The translations under genes were made by a program, and so were the position numbers. A model generated the notes under the pieces. That model did not search any database and was not told the origin of the DNA. It worked only from the letters and a program-made list of their open reading frames with translations. A stretch of 64,000 bases of DNA. Source: Centrapalus pauciflorus. Taxonomy: Eukaryota; Streptophyta; Magnoliopsida; Asterales; Asteraceae. The stretch covers positions 1-64,000 of the forward strand of contig JAANYP010003762.1 in assembly GCA_020465985.1 (NCBI GenBank). Reading direction: 5' to 3'. Of this stretch, positions 39,074 to 51,272 are shown piece after piece. The stretch's first letter is position 1. Each line of letters begins with the position of its first letter.

Positions 39074-39723
39074 ATTCGAGTGTTCTACGTGTTCTTCGTG
39101 TTCATACGAACATTCTTGGTTTCTTGACGTTTTTAACAGAAAAATCACTATTTTTCTAAGTTTTTCTGAGTTCTACAAGCAAGTTAACGGGGAAAAATTC
39201 ACATTAGTTCAATTTTTCAGTCGAGATCCGTGTTTTTAATCATAAAAACATTGGTTTAATCTGAAATCTTGAAAAAATCAAATTTTTGACCGTTTCTTGA
39301 ACTTGCAGCGCTGGAACTTAAGGGGATATTAGGGTTCTTCGAACTTGTCAGAATACGCTCCTCTTGAAGTTATTTTAGGGCTTCATTTGCATTTAACTGG
39401 GTTTAGAAGTTGTAAGAATTGAACTTGTCAGTTTCGAACTTGTCAGATTCGAAGTTTTCAGAATCGAACTTGTGAGATTCGAAGTTGTCTGCAAATTAGG
39501 GTTTCTTCGAACTTACCTGAAGTTCGAACTTATCAGAATTTCAAGGGTTTTCTCGAACTTACACACATCCGAACTTGTTGAGTTCGAACGTAAGCCAATT
39601 CGAATTTCATTTACAAACGAATTTAAATATAAATTATTCGAACTTACATAAGTTCGAAGGATTTATTTTAAATTAATTTTTAAATTCAATTGTTTAAGTC
39701 CGTAAATAAAAAGTTTAGAAAGA
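39074..39723 (+). other. E1 leader with motif array, copy B
   Basis: Same layout as 7476-8125: repeated GAACTTGTCAG and AAGTTCGAA words at ~39340-39660 ahead of the gag ATG. Confidence 0.7.
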
Positions 39724-42594
39724 ATGTCGAGTTTGCAAAAATTTCTGGAAATGAACCATGTGGTCGCCAAGCAAATTCTCCGCCAAAGCTGATGAAACTG
39801 GAAGATTATTATTGGCGGAAGGATAGGTTTGCTTACTTTGCACAATTCAACGATATGCGTAAATGGATATGCATCGATGAGGGATATGTTCCTCCTACGC
39901 AGGAACTTGAAGGCCGTCAAAGAGAGTCTTGGTGTATCAGAATATGAAGGATGATGACAAGAAAATCTATGAGGTAGAGAACCGAGCATTCTCAATTATC
40001 AGAATGGCGTTACCTCAGAGAATCCTACATACATTTAGGAATCATAGGACTTGTAAAGAGCTATGGGATGCTCTGGAGAAGAGATGTGAGGGAAATCCCA
40101 GGGTACGCAAGGGAAGAACTGAGATGCTGAAGCAACAATTTTCCATCTTCAAATCTCTGAAGAATGAGACACTAGATGAGACTATCCCCAGATTCTATCA
40201 TCTGCTCACTGAACTTGACAATCACAGTGTCGAGTATCAAGAGACTGAGAAGATAGAAAAAGTTCTAGATGCTTTACCGGCAAACTGGGAGATGTACACG
40301 GCACTAATAAAGCATGATGAAGAGAAGTTTGAGACTCTTACTCTTGAAGCAGTGATTGGAACGCTGAGGGCATATAACTTTAAATTACAGAAGAAGGAAT
40401 GGGAATTTGATCATGTTCAAGATCCAGAGATGTATTTTGGAAAATCAAAACCGTCAATCGCGAGTGAATTTAAGTCAGGGGCTACAACATTCTTCTCGGG
40501 AGAAGAATCCATCCCAGTGGAGACAGAGGAGTCTAGTAGCAGGGTGTTCTTAGGGTTTTCCAAACCATAAGAAAAACTAAATCATTCAGCGTCTACGTCT
40601 CAAGGATATACAAAGATGCCAATGAGCGCAAAATCAGCTGAAGATCATCTAAATCTTCTAGCTTCATTTGTCGCAGTGTACGACAATTGCGTTCAAGGGA
40701 AATCAAACGATCCAACGTTGTGGGAAAAAGACTACGATCAAGTAGATCCTGATGACTTGGAAGAAATGGACCTACAATGGCAACTGGCCATAGTGACTCA
40801 GAGGGTCAAGCGGTTCATGAAGAGGACATGAAGAAATCTGAACGTTAGCAACAATAAGGTTGGGTTTGACAAATCTAAGGTAAAGTGCTACAATTGCCAA
40901 GGATTGGGACACTTTGCAAAAGAGTGTCAAAGACCAAAAGTGGAAAACTATCAGAATCAGAACCAATGGAGATATGAATCTAGTGGTTCTGGGAATCAAG
41001 CAGCCATCGTTGGACTGTTAACCAATGTGTCATCTAATAGACAGCTTGATGGAACGTATGATTGGAGTACTCATCCGGAGTCGAATGCTAGAGCCTTTAT
41101 GGCAGAAGTAACTCAGACCGGGGATGATAGAGCTGAAGAAGAAGCAAAGGAGACCCAGCAGACAGATTCAAGTCCTTTGTTGGTGGAAAAGTCATAGGAG
41201 CAAACCATTCTACAGTTTGCAGCTCAAATGGCGAATGTGTAGTCGGACCGCAAAAAGGTAACTCTAAACTTTTCTACATTCCACGATTTATGTGTTTCAT
41301 GTGCTACTTTAAATGATAGATTAAATCTAGTTCTAGCGACACATAACACATTAACAGCTCAAGTTCAATCTCTAAAATCAGATAACGCTAGTCTTTTAGA
41401 TATTAAGAAAGATTTAAGGAATAAGCTGAAACCAGATGCTCAAGACGTGATAGTTCTAAAAGACAAGTTAAGTGAACAATGTGTCAAGATAGAACTCATG
41501 TATGAGCATGTTGAGGCTGTAACCAAAGAAGTCACTATTAAAGATGTAGAGCTAGCCGAATCTAGATTTAAAGTTGCTGAGGCAAATAGCAAGTTTGAAA
41601 TGTTTAGGAACTCGTCTCTAAACCTAGGAACGATCTTAGAAGCTCAAAGGTAGTCTAAGAAGCCAGTAGGCCAAGGTTATCAAGAGAGTCCTCTACCATT
41701 CAACAATAACTATGTGCTTCAACCTTAGGATAAAACCACTTAACCGGTTGAATCAGAGGTAACAATAGTAACTGAATCTGGAAAGGATAATTCAACTAAG
41801 GTTTCTACCACTACCTCTAAGATTAAGAGAGTCAAGTGTGTGCAGTCTACTAGTGACACTATACTAAGAGAAGCTAAACCTCTTTTGATAATCAGCAAGA
41901 GGAAGTGATCACTGTAGTTGAATCAAAAGAAAATGACACTAGTGAGACACCTAAATCAAAGTGTACTTATAAGAAGCCGATTGATAAGATGTCATGCTTT
42001 AGATGTCATGAGAAAGGACATGTTGATTCTAGCTGTCCATATAAGAAAGTGGAGTCTACACCCTCTAAACCAGAGTCTAGACCTACTGTAGTAAAGCAAG
42101 ATCAACCATGACCAGTACCTAGTATTGCTAGCACAAGTGGTCCTCAACATACGGAGAAGAATGTGAGTGCAACACCTAGGATAACTGTTAAACAAGTACC
42201 GGTGTCGGTCAGACAACAAGAAGTTATTAGGACTAATTCTCCGAATAAAATTGCTAGTCAGTCTAGGTCAGGACCACAACAGGGATATAAGAGTTCTACA
42301 CATAAAAGGACTTACACTCCAGGTAGGTCACATACTTCTCAAAGACAACAGACACCAGGTAGAGCCCAGGGATATCAGAATGAAATGCATAATAATAGAA
42401 TCTATTCTAGGGCTTAAGCTCAAATGACAGCCCAAAGGCCAAGAGTGAATCTTAATCACTCAGCACCACAACAATTTCTCAATCAAAAACCCATGTCACC
42501 TGAAAGGAGAGATGGGTATTTGAAGGAGTTCACGTATGTGGTTGAGAATGGTATTACCAAGTCAGTCATGGCTTGGGTTCCCCATGATATTTAA
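39724..42594 (+). pseudogene. gag: gag of E1 copy B, broken
   Basis: ATG 39724. A one-base deletion at ~39765 shifts the frame (copy A GTCGGCAAAGC, here GTCGCCAAGC), and further indels and stops follow (~40568, 40829, 41195, 41240, 41651, 42416). Zinc knuckle 1 CYNCQGLGHFAKEC (~40888-40929) is intact here, as is knuckle 2 CFRCHEKGHVDSSC (~41995-42036). A Leu/Glu coiled-coil stretch lies between them (~41260-41640). The final TAA is at 42592-42594. The stop after the KRFMKRT region is shared with copy A and so predates the duplication. Confidence 0.88.
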
Positions 42595-42615
42595 CTTGTT
42601 TTTTGTCATGTGCAG

Positions 42616-45600
42616 GAGCTAACTACAGGTCTAAACAACAAATGGTTCATAGACAGTGATTTCTCTCGTCACATGACTGGGGAAAGGAGTCTACTCACAG
42701 ACTTCAAGGGAGGGAACAAGGGATTCGTATCATTCCTTGGAACAAGGGAGGTCATATCACTGGAACAGGAGTGGTCACTAATGGGAAAATCACACTTGAT
42801 CAAGTTTACCATGTCGATAAACTTGATCACAGTCTCATTAGTGTATCTCAGATCTGTGATAAAAAGCATTCAGTTATTTTTAGTGAAACTGAAGCGTTAG
42901 TGCTGAAGCCGGGATTCAAATTTCCTGAAGATTGGATCATGATGAGAGCCCTAAGGGAGAATGTTCTATACATAATGGACATGAACATATCAGACTCATT
43001 GATGGGAACAATCTGTCTACTATCTAAAGCTTCAGAGTCCGAATCTATCTTATGGCACAGACGCATGGCACACTTGCACCTAAGGAAAATGAACTAATAC
43101 TAAAAATGATTTGGTGCAAGGTGTTTCATTAAAGAGTTTTCAGTTCGATGACAAGTGTGTACCATGCAAGAAAGGAAAACAACATAAGAAGTCACAAAAG
43201 TCAAAGACACAGAACTCGATAGCTTCCACTTTCGATTTGCTGCATATGGATCTATTCGGTCCAATCAACAAAAGGAGCATAGGTGGTAGTTTGTATTGTT
43301 TAGTTATCACTAATGATTACTAACGTTTCTCTTGGGTTTTTTTCTTAGGTACAAAGGACGAAACAGCTGGAAAGCTGATTGGGTTCTTAGACCAAGTAGA
43401 GAACTCATACGGGTTAAGCGTAAAACGTATCAGGAGTGATAACAGAACTGAATTTAAGAATGCCGTAATTGGTGTATATTGTGTATCTACAGGCATAGTG
43501 CATCAACTTAGTGCACCTTACGAGCCACAAAAAAATGGGGTGGCAGAACGTTAGAACATGACTCTGATTGAGGCAGCAAGGACCATGCTCTCGGATTCAA
43601 AGCTTCCTACCATGTTTTAGGGAGAGGTAGTGAATACCGCTTGTCATGTTTTAAATTGGGTCCTTAATGTCAAATCACTGAACAAAACCTGTTATGGAGT
43701 TCTGAATAAAAGACCACCAAATTTAACTGGCTTTGAACCGTTTGGGGTACCGTGTACTTTACTGAAAACAAAACATAAACCTAAGTTTGGTGAAAAGGTT
43801 GACGAAGGATACTTCCTAGGTTATGTTCCTAATTCACCAAACAAAAGGGTTTTTAACAAAACAATTGGTACGATTGAGATTGTGTTTAACATTGACGTAA
43901 CAAGTTATTCACATGAACCCCAAACTGGTCCTGAATGGTTATTTGATTATGACTCTTTGTTTGAATCATTTAACATACCGTTTAGTGGAAATGCTGGTAC
44001 AGTGGAAAATGACTTCTCATCATTAAACGTTAATGACGAGTACCGAGGTTTTCCAAAATCAAGCATTCCATCAACATCAGAGCCTACAACGACACAAGAT
44101 GGGTCTCCAAGAGAGAATGTACCTGAATTACCTACAAATGAGAATCGGACGAATATATCTAACTCTGAGGACAGTGATCATTCGGAAGAGAATATACCGT
44201 CTGAAGTCATACCTTCGTTAGGTAAAATAAGATCAAACTTGGGAGATAATCTTCAGGTTGATGAGATTGAGACATCGAGGATAAACAATGATCATCCAAT
44301 TGAAAGTATCATAGGGAATCCAAATACCGGGGTGAGAACTAGGAGTAGTGTGAATAATAACACGGTACTTTTAACGATGATCAACAACTCCGAGGCGTTT
44401 CACATGTGTTTATACTCGTATTTTATCTCACAAGTAGAGTCGAAAAATGTGCAAATGGCACTAAAAGACAATTCTTGGGTTGAAGCCATGCAAGAAGAAC
44501 TGTCACAGTTCAAAAAGCTTGAAGTATGGGAGTTATTGTCGTTACCTTGAGGAGAAGTTGCAATAGGGACCAAATGGGTCATTAAGTGAAAAAAGGGATG
44601 ATCGGGGTATAGTTACTCGCAACAAGGCAAGACTCATGGTAAAAGGGTTCAACCAGGAAGAAGGAATTGATTATAACGAAGTGTTTGCACCAGTGGCGAG
44701 GCTCGAGGCAATTCGTTTATTTCTTGCTTTCGCGTCCTTCAAAGGGTTTAAGGTACATCAACTCGACGTCTAGAGTGCATTCTTGTACGGTAAGGTGAAG
44801 GAATTGGTGTATGTCAAACAACCGCCAGGGTTTTACTGATCCATAATATCCAGACAGAGTATATCACCTTGATAAGGCTCTGTATGGATTACATCAGGCA
44901 CCTAGGGCTTGGTATGAGACACTGTCAACTCATATTTTAGACAATGGGTTTGCAAGAGGGAGAACTGATAGTACACTATTCGTGAAAAGGAAAGGCGAAA
45001 TTTTTATTTTAGTACAAGTGTACATGGACGACATCATTTTCGGGTCGTCAAACGAGCAGATGTTCGAAGATTTTGAAAAGGTTATGAAGTCGAAGTTTGA
45101 GATGAGTGCTATGGGAGAGCTGAACTTCTTTCTTGGTTTGCAAAGAAGGAATGTTTATTCATTAGACGAAGTATGTCTACGGAATTTTGGAGCGCTTCGG
45201 GATGGAAAGAACAAAGTTGTCGCACACTTCAGTACTCCTATTGAAGTGAATCACAATCTCGAAACGGGTACAGATAGTGATACTGATGTGGATCCGACTT
45301 TATATCGGGCCATGATCGGGTCACTTATGTATTTAACTGCTTCTTGACCTGACATTCATATGAAAGCCGTGAAGCGGATTCTGAGACACCTAAAGTCGAC
45401 ACTGAAGCTGGGACTTTGGTATCATGCAGATGGAGATCTGGAATTGGAGGCGTACACGGACTCTGACTATGCTGGATGTAGCTTCAACAGGAAATCAACA
45501 AATGGAGGTTGTCAGTTCCTTGGAGGGAGGCTCGTATCCTGGCAATGCAAGAAACAAACTTCGGTAGCCGTATCAACATGCGAGGCCGACTATGTCGCTG

Positions 45601-45911
45601 CTGGTAGTTGCTGTTCACAGGTTTCGTGGATCCAACAACAATTGCGGGATTACGGTTTGACTTATACTCATACTCCCATTAGGATAGAAAATCAATCAAC
45701 AATCGCTATAACAAATAATCCAGTTAAGCATAGTAAGACAAAGCACATAGACATAACACATCATTTTATACGTGATTGTGCTGAAAAGAATTTGATAAAA
45801 CTGGTAAAAGTTGCAACGGAAGACAATAATGCAGATTTATTCACAAAAGCATTTGATAAATCACACTTTGAATTGTTAGTTCAACTAAATGGCATGCGTA
45901 ATCCAGAGTAA
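42616..45911 (+). pseudogene. pol: pol of E1 copy B, broken but full length
   Basis: Protease WFIDSDFSRHMTG (~42643); GAG-pre-integrase LWHRRMAHLHLRKMN (~43050) with a 2-4 base deletion just after; CVPCKKGKQ zinc ligands; integrase HMDLFGP (~43245), RSDN(R)TEF (~43435) and a VAER region with a TAG (~43552). RT runs from ~44560 with frameshifts to YMDDIIFGS (~45020), then MGELNFFLGL. A short segment of the thumb/connection is rearranged near 45150. RNase H 45360-45911 is open: DSDYAGCSFNRKST, STCEADYVAAGSCC (catalytic Glu kept), KHIDITHHFIRD, ADLFTKA. Ends TAA 45909-45911. Copy A lacks everything beyond ~44986. Confidence 0.9.
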
Positions 45912-46408
45912 CTCGACCTTAGTAGATTTCCTTTTTATAGTAAGTTATTAGTTTAGTTTATCAGCTTAATTTTCTTATAAATGGAAAACAACATAAAAAA
46001 GAGAGAAAATCATGAAAAGTAAAAAAAAGAGAATATTAAAAAATTTAGTTAAGTCTAAGAATCATAGGTTCAAAGTGACGAATATTAGCACAGTCTAACA
46101 AACTCTAAGTGTTAAGCTTTCACACATAATGTACCTTAAAATCAAAGTGATATACACATTCTAGTCTGATATGTTGGTAGGCATAATACATGAAAGAAAT
46201 CCTAACAGCTAATAAAATAATCAAGAAAATGTCATATGTGTAACTAACTTAGATGTATGACCAAAAGGTCTTAATTTCTATGTTAGAGACATACAGACAT
46301 TGATTATGAATGAGGTATGCAAATTTATCTGGGGGATGTATAGCAACATTAAAATACATTTTGAACATAGAAAGAAAAGGTTTTGTAAAGAAAAGAGAAG
46401 TCAAAACC

Positions 46409-46590
46409 AAGTCGCTTTGTTGTACGTGAGTACTGACCTGTCACCACTGTGTTGACTTAAACTAGCAAGATAAGTCGCTTTATTGTACGTGAGTACAGAC
46501 CTGTCACCGCTGTCTTGCAAACATATAAGGAACTCTAAGATAAACTAAGACACTCTGTTGTATGTAAATACAGAACTGTGTCAGACATTT
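46409..46590 (+). repeat. Three degenerate tandem repeats around GTACGTGAGTAC
   Basis: Units begin at 46409, 46472 and 46547 (AAGTCGCTTTRTTGTACGTG, then a weaker AAGACACTCTGTTGTATG). Each carries a short inverted repeat GTAC-GTGA-GTAC followed by a CTGTC run. Spacing is about 63 and 75 bases. Confidence 0.8.
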
Positions 46591-46628
46591 GCCTTTTAAA
46601 TAAAATTTTCAATACCAAAAAGTCATAA

Positions 46629-47280
46629 TATATAGGTCAACAGTGCTTCATTCAATGCACTTATCCTCGAAATTAGTCTCTCGAACTTACCGAAGCGATC
46701 TCTAACTTGTCACTCGAACTTATCGAATTTTGATTTTGTTTCCTATTTCTCGAATTTTTTCCACTGTTTCTCGAATCTATCTACACACTTAAGTGTATTG
46801 AACCAACAATAACTTAGTAAGTGTATGATTAGGACTTTTTAGTGGTTATAATCGACAAATGTTGAGTTTTGTGTCATTTAGAACTAGGTGCTTTAAATCA
46901 CATGTTTTAAAAGCAAAAACTTAAAACTAATTATTCATAAACTGGATTTGAACCTATTAGGACTAGATTCTACTATTAATTAAGTCAAATAGGGTTAAAA
47001 TCATGGTTTTGAAGTTGAAAATGACCGACTTCAAACTTGTTCTTATGGTTCGAACTTGTCAGGACTTCGAACTTGTTTAAATATCTATATTTTTCAAGTC
47101 AGACATGTTCGAATAGGTTTCTCGAACTTAAGTAAGTTCAAAGGTCAAAGGACTTTCGAACATAAGTAAGTTCGAAGGTGTTAAATTCGAACTTAATTAA
47201 GTTCAAATTTATACAAGTTCAAATAACTAAAATTTTTCAATATCAATTTTTAACAGTTTGTGTATATAAATTGTGTGTAG
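46629..47280 (+). promoter_or_regulatory. Candidate promoter and 5' UTR intron of E1 third gene
   Basis: TATATAGG at 46629-46636, a pyrimidine-rich leader, GTAAGT donor at 46817-46822 and a TTGTGTGTAG acceptor ending at 47280, two bases before the ATG at 47283. This gives a 464-base intron. Weaker than the E5 arrangement but of the same design. Inferred from motifs. Confidence 0.35.
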
Positions 47281-47282
47281 AT

Positions 47283-50194
47283 ATGGGCGACCGAGCTTTT
47301 TTCAATAAGCATAACATGGTGATGGCTGCGGACCTTCAGCTTCTGGAGGCTCAGTCGTACCGACAAATAATTGAGTTCTTGTCCCAATCAAGACTAGCGT
47401 ACGCTCTGACACACAATCAGCCAATAATCCTTCCATACGTTCGACAGTTTTGGCAACATCTGCAAGTCGACTGCACCGTTACACCTACGGTTCGGTGCAC
47501 GCGAGTAGGTGGCCGTCCAATTGCATTTTCTGCTGATCATCTCCGAGCAATTCTGCAGCTAGGAACGATCGAGCAAGAAGATGGACCGATAGATTTTGTA
47601 GCTCCAATAAGGCAAGCGACCTTTCTCAGAATGGGTTATGCTCAATACATAACTAAGGCGTCGTATGTTAAAAGCGCCCTCATTGGCCAGTGGAGATATC
47701 TGGTCCATGTGATCATTGTGTGTTTTGCTCCCAAGAAGGCGGGTTTCAACACAATGGGGTCCAAGTTGGAGTCAACAATGATCTCACTCGTCTACAACAA
47801 ACAGTTTAGCTTTTCAGAGATGTTCTTTGGGGAGTTTGTACATCAAATCTCTGCTCCCACCCGAGAAAGATTTCTTATGTATCCGCGCTTCATCATGATG
47901 ATCATCCGCCATTTCCTGCCTGTCTCACAATACGCGAAGGGCTGAGCAAGTAAGGCCACAGGTGGCTCCACTCTTTGGCGCTGTTATAGATCCAGATTTT
48001 GTTGCTCCCGAAGGGGATGTCTGGATAGGTAATACACCTCAGCAACAACCACATACGAAACAACCTCCACCACAACAAGCAATGGCTAGGCGAGCTCCGA
48101 TTTCTAGAACTATTCCACGTTCACGATCTACTGCAGAGGCAGGTGGGCCATCAACATCGGCACCACAGCCTGATCAGCGAAAACAAACCTTGCACGAAAT
48201 ATTTAAGCAAGGAGCAGCCGTCGAAGAAAACATAGCAGAACAGCTGGTACAAGAGATTTTGGAGCCTCCAACCGACATGGATGACGTTTTCCATCAAATA
48301 GATGACTATCAGCCTCCGGTTCCTGTATCTGAAGGAACAAAGAGCTATGAAGCAGCGCCAGAAGGTCTGGTCGAAACAGCGTCTAAATCTGATTCTGAAT
48401 CTAGTTCAGAAGAGGAGGAAACGGAAACTGGTAATCCAGCCATTTCATTTGAAAGATATTGCTCAAGAGTTGTTGTCAGCAGAAGAAAGATGTCACGTCC
48501 TGCACTCCGTGATGAAGATGAAGGAGATGAGGACTTTATTTTAGAAGAAGAAGCAGCAACTGCCACACAACAAAGGGCAAGCGACAACGCATTCGTCAGG
48601 GAGCTGCATCTACTTCAACTACCATTCCATCTGCCGCAACCACCGCTCCATCCACATCAACTTCGACTCCATCCACTTCCACCACTTTTTCTGAAAATCA
48701 GCGATTCATAGAGTTGAAAAGCAAAGTAGATTTCCACACAGTCCAAATATTCCAGTTATCGCAAGCCATAAACGAGTTGCAGTAACATAACTCAAGACTG
48801 GAACAGGAAAATGCTCAATTCCAAACAAAAGTGGCTGCTCAACAAGAAGCGATGTCAGCTCAAAAGTCTCAAATTCTGACTCTGCAGACCCTGGTTGAGC
48901 AAATAATGAAAGATTTACAAGCTCAAGGGGAGAGCAGTTGCAGTGAAGATGAGCTGAGGAGTGTTCAGAGAAGAGATGACGATGAAGAAGGTGACCCAGA
49001 GACGCAAAAAGACAGTGAGCTAGCAGATCTTCCACATGAGACTGCTCAGCAAGTTGAGATTCAGGTGGAGCCTGGAACATCTAGTTCAGGAGCAGGTCAG
49101 GAAAAAGGCAAGGCTCCCGAAGCATCAGAGTCAGTCGAACAAGAAATGATTGGAGCCTTGGCCGATATTGATGATGATGATGAGATGAACTTTGATTTTG
49201 AGGATGAGCTTTGGAAGAACTCGAAGAAGGAGAGTTTGTCATAGAAAATGTTCCGGATTGGAGCCCACATGATGAAGTGTTAGCAGATGAAGAAGACGAG
49301 GCTGATGAGATCGTCATCCAGGGTTAAACAGACACAAATCATTATGTAAATACAGACCAGAATCCGATAGATCTTGACATTCTGAAGTCAACGACTAATG
49401 ATGAATCGGATAACGATGCCACTCAAGAAACAGATAAGGAGCTAACCAATGAAGAAAAGAGACAACTTTGGTTCAAGAAAGAGGAGAAGAAGTCCGAGTT
49501 AGCTGTAAAAGAGAAAATGAGATTGCCAAGCCCAGGAAAACTATCTAGAGGCATTCTTAGTTGGTTTTTCGACAGAGAATTGCAGCTTTTTGTGCTTATA
49601 AGAAGAGATGGGCTCCAGTATCTGAAGAGAAAACTTAAAGTCTTCAATACACTGCCTAAATGTGAAGTGAAGGAACTGGCATGGAAGAATTTGATCAACC
49701 TAGGAGACGACCAGTATGCAGAAGTGATAGCTAGAATTACCAGAAAAGAAGGTCGGTCTGGAAGGTTTGATAGAATTAAGCCAAGGGAAGGAAAGAGAGC
49801 CATGGATGAGTCAAGAATAGATCCATTGATAGGAAAGCCTTGGATTGAGATGTTTTACAAACCAGTTCGATGCCTAAAGAGGATTCCATTAAAGTCAATG
49901 CCACAGGATGTTCTGGCGAATATGAAGAGGTGGTTCGTTGATAAGGAAACAGCCGAGGCAGTTATGGAAGATCAAGACGAAAGAGTCATTTTGAAAGGGT
50001 ATGACCCTCTGCACCTCGTAAACCTTTCTCAGGGTGACTTGTTGAAACTTCATGAGAAACTAATCTACTATCACGAAGGTTGGAGATCAGAATGCAAGAA
50101 GTACCAAAAAGTTGTAAAGGTTTGTGTAGAACTCGGATTGTATGCTGGTAGAATTTTGAATAAGCCTAGTTCTATAGATAACTTGAATATCTAA
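47283..50194 (+). pseudogene. E1 third reading frame ('envelope-like'), broken
   Basis: ATG 47283 (GDRAFFNKHNMVMAADLQL). N-terminal module: YRQIIEFLSQSRLAYALT then VRQFWQHL, the same F-W pattern as E2 and E5. A one-base insertion at ~47943, a frameshift at ~48590, TAA at 48783, a shift at ~49210 and TAA at ~49324 break the gene. After a Pro/Gln/Ser-rich and acidic linker comes a coiled coil of ~70 residues (~48710-48930, ELKSKVDFHTVQIFQLSQAI), acidic stretches, then a basic C-terminal part (49430-50194) ending TAA 50192-50194. No transmembrane segment is evident. This gene is absent from truncated copy A. Confidence 0.82.
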
Positions 50195-50209
50195 TTGAAA
50201 GCTATCATC

Positions 50210-50220
50210 AAGGGGGAGTC
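50210..50220 (+). promoter_or_regulatory. Polypurine tract of E1
   Basis: AAGGGGGAGTC directly before the 3' LTR, the plus-strand primer. The core equals that of E2. Confidence 0.9.
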
Positions 50221-50773
50221 TGTTAGTGCACCTTGTGTGATGATAGCAGTCTAAGTATAGATGGTCTTTTGTAATAGATCAGGCTTTGCAAATACAAGAT
50301 ATATATGTTTGATCTTCTTTGTGTTTGATGTTTACTTAAGTTCAAACATAAGTTCAAACATAAGTTAAAAGTTAGGTTCAAATATAAGTTCAAGAATAAG
50401 TTCAAGGCTAGGGTTTGAACTTAGTGAAGCTAAGTTCGAATAAGTAGTGGACAAGTTCGTGGGCTTGGGCCAAAATGAACTTGTTTATGCTAAGTTCAAA
50501 CATAACCATTATAAATAAGAGTTAATCTGTTTGATTAAGGGAATTTTGCAGAAATTAGCATCCAGAGCTCGTATAGTGCACATACGAACTTGTGAGATTA
50601 CAGAGAGTCGTTTCGGAGAAATACACGTGTCGGGTCGTTAGTCGTATCGGCTATCATTGTGTTTGTCTCCGGCTTTTCCATGTTTGATCGATCCGTTAAA
50701 CCCCTAACAAGGATTTCACTCTCGTTGGAAGGTGTCGCGTCAAGATAAGATCCGTGTTATAGGTGACCTTACA
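50221..50773 (+). repeat. 3' LTR of E1 copy B
   Basis: 553 bp, TGTTAGTGC...CCTTACA. It keeps TATAAATA at 50510-50517, mutated in both 5' LTRs (CTATAATTA). It has fewer AAGTTCAAACAT-type units than either 5' LTR. Confidence 0.93.
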
Positions 50774-50955
50774 ATCTAGTATTTTTAGACATAATTTGAG
50801 GTAAGTTTTATATACTTCTTATAAATTTGAGTTAAAGTTTATACCACAAAGAAAGAAATTGATAAGATTGTGGGTTGAATGGCTTATGTTACAGATTTGG
50901 GTCATATTTGGAATACAGATGGCAAAGATTTAGAATTTTGGTGGAAAACACAAAC
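50774..50955. other. Flank between E1 and E5
   Basis: Starts with the target duplication ATCTA. AT-rich; possibly the remainder of the Ty3-like LTR cut by E1. No gene. Confidence 0.35.
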
Positions 50956-51241
50956 TGTGAAATATCTAATGAATCAATCAACAATTCAATAATCAAGAAC
51001 AATAATAGGAATCAAAACTAACCGAATGATTATATTGCAATTTGTCGATTACAAAATGGTGAGAAATGATTTCTTCTTGAACAGTACAACAGCTCTGAAA
51101 TCTATACGTGCCAAAAGTGATTGTCAGATATATATCTATTTAGAAAGTCAACTATCTATTTATATACAATTAAGCACTATCAACTAATTACAAAACAAAC
51201 CCTCTACTTTGTCTTCCATCAACTAAAAATACATTCCAACA
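50956..51241 (-). repeat. 3' LTR of E5 (far end uncertain)
   Basis: On the minus strand it starts TGTTGGAATG right after the polypurine tract. A TATATAAAT-like box is at ~51157-51165. The other end is placed at 50956 because the minus strand reads ...TTTCACA there; this is the weakest boundary in the annotation since no second LTR of E5 is in the window. Confidence 0.55.
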
Positions 51242-51253
51242 ATCTCCCCCATT
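51242..51253 (-). promoter_or_regulatory. Polypurine tract of E5
   Basis: AATGGGGGAGAT on the minus strand, next to the LTR start. Confidence 0.85.
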
Positions 51254-51272
51254 GATGGAATATGCAAAGTCA

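Larger units (their letters stand above)
45912..47282 (+). other. E1 pol-to-third-ORF spacer
   Basis: Non-coding, ~1.4 kb. It holds three degenerate repeats with the core GTACGTGAGTAC (46409-46590), TCGAACTTATC/AAGTTCGAA words (~46680-47220), and a candidate TATATAGG (46629-46636), leader, intron (46817-47280) and start arrangement for the third reading frame. Confidence 0.7.
38458..50773 (+). mobile_element. Sirevirus E1, complete copy B (12.3 kb)
   Basis: LTRs 38458-39058 and 50221-50773, primer site 39061-39073, gag, pol, long spacer, third reading frame and polypurine tract. Target duplication ATTTA / ATCTA (50774-50778), one mismatch. The 5' LTR is closer to the copy A 5' LTR than to its own 3' LTR, so the insertion is older than the duplication. 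Stops and frameshifts in all genes; non-autonomous. Confidence 0.93.

Noticed and set aside
50956..51241. Taken first as the 3' LTR of E4
   Set aside because: Its start (TGTTGGAATG) does not match E4's LTR (TGTTGGTAAC), and the RNase H fragments show it belongs to E5.
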